From Paramacrobiotus metropolitanus (lineage: Eukaryota; Tardigrada; Eutardigrada; Parachela; Macrobiotidae): DNA of 64,000 nucleotides. The stretch spans positions 310,001-374,000 of the forward strand of contig NW_026570283.1 of NCBI RefSeq assembly GCF_019649055.1, in the 5' to 3' direction. How positions within the stretch are numbered: position 1 is the first letter of the stretch; each line of letters starts with the position of its first letter. Positions 57,230 to 64,000 of the stretch are shown piece by piece. The notes beneath the pieces are model-generated. The model saw only the letters and a program-made list of their open reading frames with translations. It did not search any database and was not told where the DNA came from. The position numbers were made by a program, and so were the translations under genes.

Positions 57230-58503
57230 TCATTGGTTCCGGATGTATGCGGAATCAGTGCCGCACACAAAGATCTGCGGCCAGGTCGGAATGGGCCATA
57301 ATTTTGGTGCATGCCATACATGACCCAGATGCAAGCGTGCTCTACGTTTACTGATTTTTTTAAAATTTTCAGTAACAAATTTAGGTGATATTAATTTTGT
57401 TAACAAGTTATGTAACTGCAGGAGAGTGCTTACTATACTTAAGTCTTACCAAAGCAGCTTGCAGATCGGCGATGGCTCTTTCAATAGCTTGGCCCTCATG
57501 ATCCCGCTTTATTCCTTTACCGGCACCATATTCTGCAGCTAGATCGTGCAGAATCTTTTCCTGGAAACAAAAGTTGCGTTAGAAATAATGGCCGTACTTC
57601 TGCACGTCGCAGTGATACTTATATATCGGCTACTAAGCCAGAAAAATCAGATTTCGAGCTGAATACTGTAGTTGTAAGTTGTAACTACCTACAGCGCACT
57701 ACCAAGTATACATGTCCATTTGAATTCAAAAAAAGAAACGTTATCTATATATATCATGGACAAGATTCCTGACCAAGAAAATCAGTGAAAATATTTCTGC
57801 TTTAGTTAGCTGTACGGGATTCGCTAGCGATGCGCATACGCCAAATCTGAATCAAGCAACCCAGACTAACTGTAAAATACAAGCAAATTACACTGATTAT
57901 ACGAAACATCTAATCGATCCGCAACTTACACATTCGGCTGTTGTGAGTATTTTCGCTGATGAAGAAAGGTAGGCCAACTGATTTCCGTTTTGTCCGACAC
58001 TGATGGTATTGGTTGCGCGGTACCACATGGAAGGAAAACTTTTCCGCTTCACCACCGCCAGTAACTTTTGCTTCCTGGCAGCTCCAAGTTAGCCTTACGA
58101 AACTGGTGTCGCCAGTGCAGGGGAACCCATGTCATAAGCGGCAATACCTGCTCCCACTTCTTGATAAAAAAACGGCCTTTTTTCCCACTTTGGTCTTCAA
58201 GGCACACACCGTCGGGGACACCGCCAACACCTTAGCACCGTACCAACGCCAGGGCTCCTTCCGATTAGACTGCAACAACGTCTGTACAAAGTCATTGACC
58301 TCCGCCCGGAAACGGCCGTTTCTTTCCTGGGAAACGTAGCAGTTGCGAAAGGGAACAGTTTCCGCGCGGTATTCAGGATAGCCGAAATCCACCACCAAGC
58401 CGCGGTCGCTGTCCACATCGATGACCTTACCGTGGCGTACCAGCTGGTCGTTGTCCAGGCAAACGTCGACAGCGCCGTAGCGCCACAGATCGCGGTCGAA
58501 CAT
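57230..58503 (-). CDS. uncharacterised protein with Tudor/Agenet-like N-terminus
   Basis: Four exons (58148-58503, 57930-58074, 57450-57560, 57230-57415) join with phases 2, 0 and 0 to 265 residues plus stop. The unspliced frame of exon 1 would stop at 58132; the intron with donor GTATTG removes it. The N-terminal ~55 residues (LDNDQLVRHGKVIDVD, GLVVDFG, ETVPF) have the strand pattern of a small SH3-like barrel such as Tudor or Agenet. The middle is helical (DLAAEYGAGKG). The C-terminus is rich in Trp, Pro and His. Function and family are not known to me. The LTR retrotransposon begins 88 bases after the stop codon, inside what should be this gene's 3' untranslated region. Confidence 0.7.
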
Positions 58504-59916
58504 TTCAAAGCAGCTAACACTTACAAGGCTGCAAAAAAACTGGAACCTGATTTTGCTCCAAACATTTATATACAGGCGTTATGTGTATTGTGTGCTTGAT
58601 CGGAAAGGGTTTCCGAGCTACACTGAAAATTAATCTCCGAGTTGTAGAAAAAATCTTCGGGTTTAGAAAATTAATCTTTGAGTTATACTAAAATTTCTTT
58701 TTATAAAAGAATAATTCCCCAGACGGTTGAAACAGTTTAGACATTAAAAATAGAGTCACTAAACAGCAGTCTAATGCCTTTTGAAGCAGATCTGCTGGCC
58801 TTCGCTTTCTCGGAGCACAGTTGCACTCGCGCCTTTGTTGGAAGTTTCCTTAACCGGATGTTATACTAACAGGATTTTGATAGGTCACTTTCGCATGGCA
58901 TAGCAATTATTGCATACGAGGATACGCAGTAGGCTGAGCGAGCATGCTCAACTGCTCATAAGCATGGAATGAGCTACCCGTCTTAGAAAAAATTTACAAA
59001 CAGGGAAGCGTGAAGTATGTATATTGCGTTCCTGTCAGTTCTGTATACAATACAGCCGTCGCTCGATCGAGTTGGTCTGTCATGATATAGAGGCACTAGG
59101 GTTAGCAAGGTACTTACTGTACTGTATCTAGTTCTTACGAGAAGGTCATTGGATGGTAAGTTGAATGTGGCATCTCGCAAACGACGCAGAGCTACCGGCA
59201 TGTCTTTGTCTGATATACCTTGTACTGATAAGTACGTATAATAATTATGTAAATGTATCCAGTTTTGTTTTGCAAACAACTGTAGATCAGTACTGACTTC
59301 TTAAACGAATGCTTTGTTGTAAGGACGCTAAACTAAATCTTGTATTGTAAATCATGCCAACAGTCGGCATGATTTACTGTGGAGCAGTACTGAGGAATAC
59401 TAAGGACTTGTGCCCAAGTTTATGAAACAACTAAAACTTTAAATGATCTCTTTCTGGACGCGACTATTTTAAAAGTGCTTTTTTGCTTTTTATTATGTTA
59501 GGTCTGAGGTAACTCTCGGTCAAAGCTTAACGTAATATTTCCTGTTGGAAGTTTATGCAGTACGAGCCAACCATTAGTTCTGTGTGTACGAGTACAATTG
59601 TAATCGTACTGGTTCCATATAGTCTGCCTCGATATTTTTGAAAACAGATTTTGCTCAAAATACTTAGCCTTTCGACGCATACAATTACTTACCTGATAAG
59701 ATTATGCTAACTACGTAGCCATTAAAAAATGTGCAAAGCGATGGCAGGAAGTTTTGTTTTGCCTTTTGAATTAAATATCCTCTGTAATATTATTGACACC
59801 GCAAGTGCCGCAATAATCTTTTCAGTTTTCTTGATATCTAGGAAAAACCGGCTGGGTTATTCCCCGTGATTGCGCCGAGATTTCTTTCCATTTTTCTCGC
59901 TTTTCTAATGCGAGAG
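58504..59916. other. no gene seen
   Basis: AT-rich. Frames at 58983-59279 and 59498-59680 (minus) lack domains and splice support. Confidence 0.5.
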
Positions 59917-61139
59917 TTATTGCTGGACTGCTGCTGTTCGTTGCGTAGCAGAGCGCGATCCACTTGAACTGTTCTTCCCGTCATCTGGCGGCTTTTGGCC
60001 ATGGTTAACCAGCTTATTACCCAAATACAGCAGGCAGGCACCCAGTACTTTTGCCGGAGTGTCAAGAAGCATACGCAGCAGCTTGCCGCAGCCATTCCGG
60101 TAATCGCGACTTAATGCGAAGAAGAACACCTATTCCGCGAAACGAAGCGTGAATGCTTTAGCTGGTGCAACTGAACTTTGAAAAAGGTCACAAAATTACA
60201 GCAGTCAATTTACAAAATTGAATAACTTACGGGATTAGCGGCATATTCGCACACAACCACCGTTCGCATCCAGTACGCCATCAGCGGTCCCACCCGCATA
60301 CGCGGCGGAATCAATAGCAGCAGTATAATCGGCAGCTGACTGCAGACCGTATTCCAGATGTATGACGCAAACAGCAGTTTCGCCATGGCGTATTTTTTGT
60401 CGTACACCTCGCGACTCAGTCCCGGCGCCCCTTCGTTGGCAATCCGGCGTCGTCTTCTCCAAACGAATGCAAAAATGGTGACATAGAGCACACCCAGCGC
60501 TGAAACCGGCAAATACTGTCCCAGTGTAATGGAAAAGCTGAATGCTAGGTAACTGGTCACCTCACTTTGTAACGTGGAACAGATTAGGAATGGTGAAACG
60601 CCGCTGAGAAGCCCGAAGCCCAATACGCCCGGCAGCTGGGACGAAATGGCGATGATCCATGAAAGAGCAAAAAATACTCCTAGCATCCTGCGGTTGGAGA
60701 CTCTGGAATAGCTGTGCGGTAACAGCAAAGCCACAAAACGGTTGACGCCCAAAAACAACGCCACCCAGTATCCCACTTGCATCAACAACAGCTGGTGGAA
60801 AATCAGGAAATCACAATCGAAGGCAGGCAAAGCGTTGCCCAACCAGAAATTGAGAACTGGTGAAGTGATAAGCGGAAAAACCACACCACAGATCAGACCG
60901 TCAAGAAACTGTTTATGCGCAATTAGCCAACCAGAACCGGTCTGGAGTGACCTTTGGGTGACAACCGCAAAGAAAATTAGACCATTGAGAATCGTACCCA
61001 TGCCGCAGACAATGGCAAAGACGATCAACCAGATTTTGATGCCGTTGGTCATAGAAAATGTAAACATCGGTTGATTCCACGGGGCACTCTGAATTGTAGC
61101 ATTGAATTCGACACTGCTGTTGTTGGCATATGAAGCCAT
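59917..61139 (-). CDS. class A (rhodopsin-like) GPCR, paralogue 2
   Basis: Exon 1 (60231-61139) encodes a glycosylated N-terminus (NNSS, NAT) and TM1-TM7. Exon 2 (59917-60129; acceptor gcggaatag) completes TM7 and helix 8 (VFFFALSRDYR) and a Ser/Gln-rich tail. The total is 373 residues. The intron (donor GTAAGT) sits exactly after the NP of TM7, as in the receptor at 36483-37784. Shared motifs are KIWLI before TM1, LQTGS-WL-HK before TM2, LGVNRF-ALL-PHSY at TM3 and WN-C-P-I in TM6. DRY is replaced by NRF and CWxP by a WNxxC type. It is an orphan receptor, probably coupled to G proteins at the plasma membrane. A recent local expansion of a divergent class A family is likely. Confidence 0.9.
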
Positions 61140-63020
61140 TGTGCATTTATATGCGATAAATAGCTGGTTCTTAAGATCTTATCGGATGCAGATTGCAGAT
61201 TAACGGTTGCACACTTAATGTTGCATATAACTGGCTAAAAAGGATCACCGCATTACGTCAGTATTATGATTGCAATAATTGGTGAAATTATCGAACCTGC
61301 GCACGTTGTATTACTGCACGCTACATTACTATGTAATTTCCTTTTCGTCCCATCGGTAATAAAGTGCGTAAGTCACAAAAGCTTGCTTTTCTGGCATCGC
61401 TGGAATCCGCAAAATTTAAGGACGGCGACGGTAGGTTGCAAGGCAATGAACAACAGATCTAGAGGAGCTGTTAATAGTTTATACTGTCTGCGTGATGTGG
61501 ATTACCATAATTCCAGACTATTTTTGCTAGAGGAGCGGCATCCTTCATTTCCGGCAACTGTGTCCTGGAAGGATGAAATTCTGGTTGTTAATGGATTAAT
61601 GCTTTGATCTAAGCCGAAGTGCCAACTTGCGGTTATTAACTTTGTTCGACTGCAGTTCACTCTATTTGTAGGCACTATTTGTAAGTTGTATAAGCAATCA
61701 GATGTCCTCGTATAACTTTACGTTCTTGGTGCTCCTCTAAAGAAAACCGGCGATTAGGAAATATCTTTGTAGGTTGACATTTGCAAAGGAAACTACTGCC
61801 TTCTTCCACCACTGTTTTGTTTCACGTTGAATCCCTTAGTAACCATTGCGGAAATTAGTATGTGAAATTATATGTGTTAGTGCAATTGTCAATGCTAATC
61901 AACTATGCCACAGATAACATATTCTGTTTTATTCTAATCGTAAAAACTAAATATTGTAGCGATAGTATTAATTGTACAACCGATAAGGCCACCCAGTTAT
62001 GATTCATCATTCCATCGTGTTAGGAATTTCTGCCTACTTTACCGGCTACTTCTCCTTCTCATGAATTTCTAGATTTAGTCTTGTAAGTACTCAGCTTGCA
62101 TCAACTTGATCAACCTTGTCCTAATCTCTTGCACTAAATCTTGCTCCGTCTCTTGATTCCCTTATCATTAAACATCTCTTGATTCCCTTGTCATTAAACA
62201 AGCCTTGAGTTACGTTGTTGCGTTTGAACGCTTGGGATGAACATGTGTCATCCCAATCGGAGCCACCTGTATAATTGGGTTACATCAGTGTCCTCGGGTG
62301 TCCTCGGCCAGCATCGTTGCCTGCCGTGCCACCTTTCATCCTAACATCCGCATAATCGTGGTAAAGGCTGATCGCCACCCCACTAGAACAGCAGCCTCAT
62401 AGGCTGGTGGTATAATACATTTCAAGGCAGTAAGCATTCGTTGAAGTCAATAACAGTTGACATCGGAGCAAGCCGAGAGAGGAAAGCTAACGAATCACAG
62501 ACGGCTTCAACCAAGGTACCAGTTCGTATTTTACAGACCTTAGGGAGATGGTATTAAGAAATTTGAGGGAGATCGGAAGCCGTATAGCCGCTGCTATTAG
62601 CCAGAAAGACGTCAAAGATTTTTTCGGCAGAGGCTGCCCTCCAGATACAACGGGGAATGGTGTATGAGTAATGGGCACGATTCCGGAGCAAGATAGTATT
62701 GCGGAAATATTCTTGCTTTGATTTGCTTGTTTGTATACTTATATGAAGTTTCGAACAAGCTGCTGTGTTAGAATTACTAATGGTCACAGTGCGTGTAAAT
62801 TTAGTTGACAACCTTTGCATTTTCACATCGATTGTATTTTTCACTCCTATTGTTTTATCACGGTACATTCGGCACAGGTCTGGTGGTAACAACTAAGTCA
62901 TTAAATAACACGAATGAAAGCGTATTCCAGTAAGCTGAATGGTCACTGGGTGGCTGCATCTGCGAGCACATTGTTTGCATGGCAATAAAACTCACGGGAT
63001 ATTCGCAAGATGCAATTACT
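61140..63020. other. no gene seen
   Basis: Frames at 61266-61607 (plus) and 62554-62892 (minus) have no domain or splice support. A tandem duplication of 26 bp (TCTCTTGATTCCCTT followed by TCATTAAACA) lies at about 62151-62202. Confidence 0.5.
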
Positions 63021-63690
63021 ATGTAATGGCCAAATCCGCCGCAAAAGTAATAGCCGCAGATAAATGACAGCGAGACTTGGAAGGATGGATGACAGCGAGA
63101 CGTGGAAGTTGCCGGACACGGCGCAGGACTGTCCGGGAGCGCTGCAGCCCGAGCCGGTGTCGGAGCAGGTGATGGGCAGCGCCGCAGGTGTGGATCTCGT
63201 CCATGGCGGCCGTGTCGAGCCGGTCCAGGGTGGACGCGTTGGCCTCGTCCAGGTGGGATGCATGCCTTGTGGGTGCGGAGCGCCTCCTTCACTGGACGAG
63301 TTTCCGTGCACTCCACCGGGGAAATTGTGGGCAAATGCCATCTGAACGCGGAAACTGACAAACAGTAAAAGGCAAAATTGGAAATCATTGCGGGTTAGGA
63401 AGGCGCAGTGTTCGGTAGATCTACTGTCTACATAATATGTAGAACAAACGTTGTGATTTGTGAGTATCTCTAGAATACTCGATATTCACGACTCTTATGT
63501 CCAGATTGTACGCAAATATTCTAAGCAATGATGTGTGCAGTTATGTGGAATAATTTACTGGGGGCTGTACCTTGGTGTCCAGTGCCTTGGCAGGCATTGA
63601 AGTTGTGTTGATGATATTGCCCAAGGCGGTGATATAGTGACATGAGATTTTGTCGCCATTGTTTGGCTGGCGAATTAATGTTGTCAGCCA
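63021..63690 (-). CDS. internal exons of an unrecognised gene, partial
   Basis: One exon (about 63561-63687) has a coding-like frame (LIRQPNNGDKIS, ALGNIINTT) with an acceptor gtttgaatcag and donor GTACAG, ending in phase 0. The next GC-rich stretch (about 63090-63325) stays open in three minus frames and one plus frame. One minus frame opens in phase 0 with CTETRPVKEALR; another carries LDEANASTLDRLDTAAMDEI. A frame break or a further short intron must lie near 63260. The start lies beyond the window or upstream of 63690. No family is recognised. Confidence 0.4.
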
Positions 63691-64000
63691 GCTGATTCAA
63701 ACAAATCTGCATAGCTTCGTAAAATAATTCAATTTTTAAGAAATCGATCTCGTGTGGTTCTATTCAGTAATACGAATAAGCAGCTTAGTAAACCGTCACA
63801 ACAGTTATTTTGTTACATTGTATTTACAATATTAATCAGCAAGTCTGTTTGATATTCATAATTGATCAGTAAATGTGATCGATATTCGAGATCTATGAAT
63901 TAGTGCAGAGATGACATTCGGTGGGCGTGCGCCGTATTCCTTGGTTACGCTTATGTTACCACATCCCTTAGTCAGTAAATAGTCACTGCTTCCGTGATAA
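63691..64000. other. no gene seen at right edge
   Basis: AT-rich sequence with no open frame of note. It may be intron of the partial gene to its left. Confidence 0.4.

Noticed and set aside
58132-58147. Stop codon in the unknown gene at 57230-58503 as a pseudogene mark
   Set aside because: An intron from 58147 to 58075 with a proper acceptor removes it and keeps the frame through three more exons.
1-64000. Bacterial or plasmid contamination, CRISPR arrays, rRNA
   Set aside because: Introns run throughout, no operons or spaced direct-repeat arrays of CRISPR type occur, and no rRNA was recognised.

Overview
The window is animal nuclear DNA. It holds intron-rich genes with GT-AG splicing, among them eukaryotic initiation factor 3 subunit M, a two-domain receptor tyrosine phosphatase, class A GPCRs and a tRNA-Val, together with metazoan-type transposons. 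Short introns, small secreted-protein families and the style of the GPCRs suggest a small invertebrate, possibly a tardigrade. That placement is inference and cannot be proven from sequence alone.

Layout. 0-7 kb: mostly noncoding, with the 3' part of a PAN/apple-domain gene (minus, 2.3-3.0 kb) and two MITE-like inverted repeats. 7.9-17.8 kb: a complete 12-exon receptor tyrosine phosphatase (plus) of the R5 type (PTPRG/PTPRZ/Ptp99A), with four FN3 domains, one membrane segment, an active D1 and a catalytically dead D2. 18-21.3 kb: noncoding, with a striking double hairpin and doubtful Cys-rich reading frames. 21.9-29.6 kb: a secreted-protein cluster holding a single-domain lipocalin (minus), a seven-exon fused two-lipocalin gene (plus) and a further secreted protein (minus). 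A MULE-type DNA transposon with a 9-bp target duplication lies between the last two. 31.0-34.9 kb: the complete ten-exon eIF3m gene (minus). 35.4 kb: tRNA-Val(TAC). 36.5-37.8 kb: a two-exon class A GPCR (minus). 40.4-41.9 kb: an F-box gene (minus) with two frame breaks. 42.2-57.1 kb: a 14.96-kb Ty3/gypsy LTR retrotransposon with nearly identical LTRs and a CCGG target duplication. 57.2-58.5 kb: a four-exon gene of unknown function ending 88 bp from the LTR. 59.9-61.1 kb: a second GPCR paralogous to the first. 63.0-63.7 kb: exons of an unrecognised gene that runs off the right edge.

The most unusual object is the retrotransposon. Besides gag and pol it carries about 5 kb of extra coding sequence where other elements carry env. 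Part of this encodes four consecutive winged-helix domains resembling the linker-histone H1/H5 globular domain. Two further extra ORFs are a CxxC zinc-binding/Gln-rich protein and an acidic-tailed protein. Good splice acceptors sit just before two of the extra ORFs, and a nine-copy GCCGTA array fills the 3' untranslated region. Several frames are broken although the LTRs are nearly identical. That means either small assembly errors in homopolymers or a young copy that is already defective.

Exon models were built by hand from splice signals, phase agreement and protein-family patterns. For the phosphatase, eIF3m, both lipocalin genes, both GPCRs and the 57.2-58.5 kb gene, all exon phases agree and the summed length is a multiple of three.
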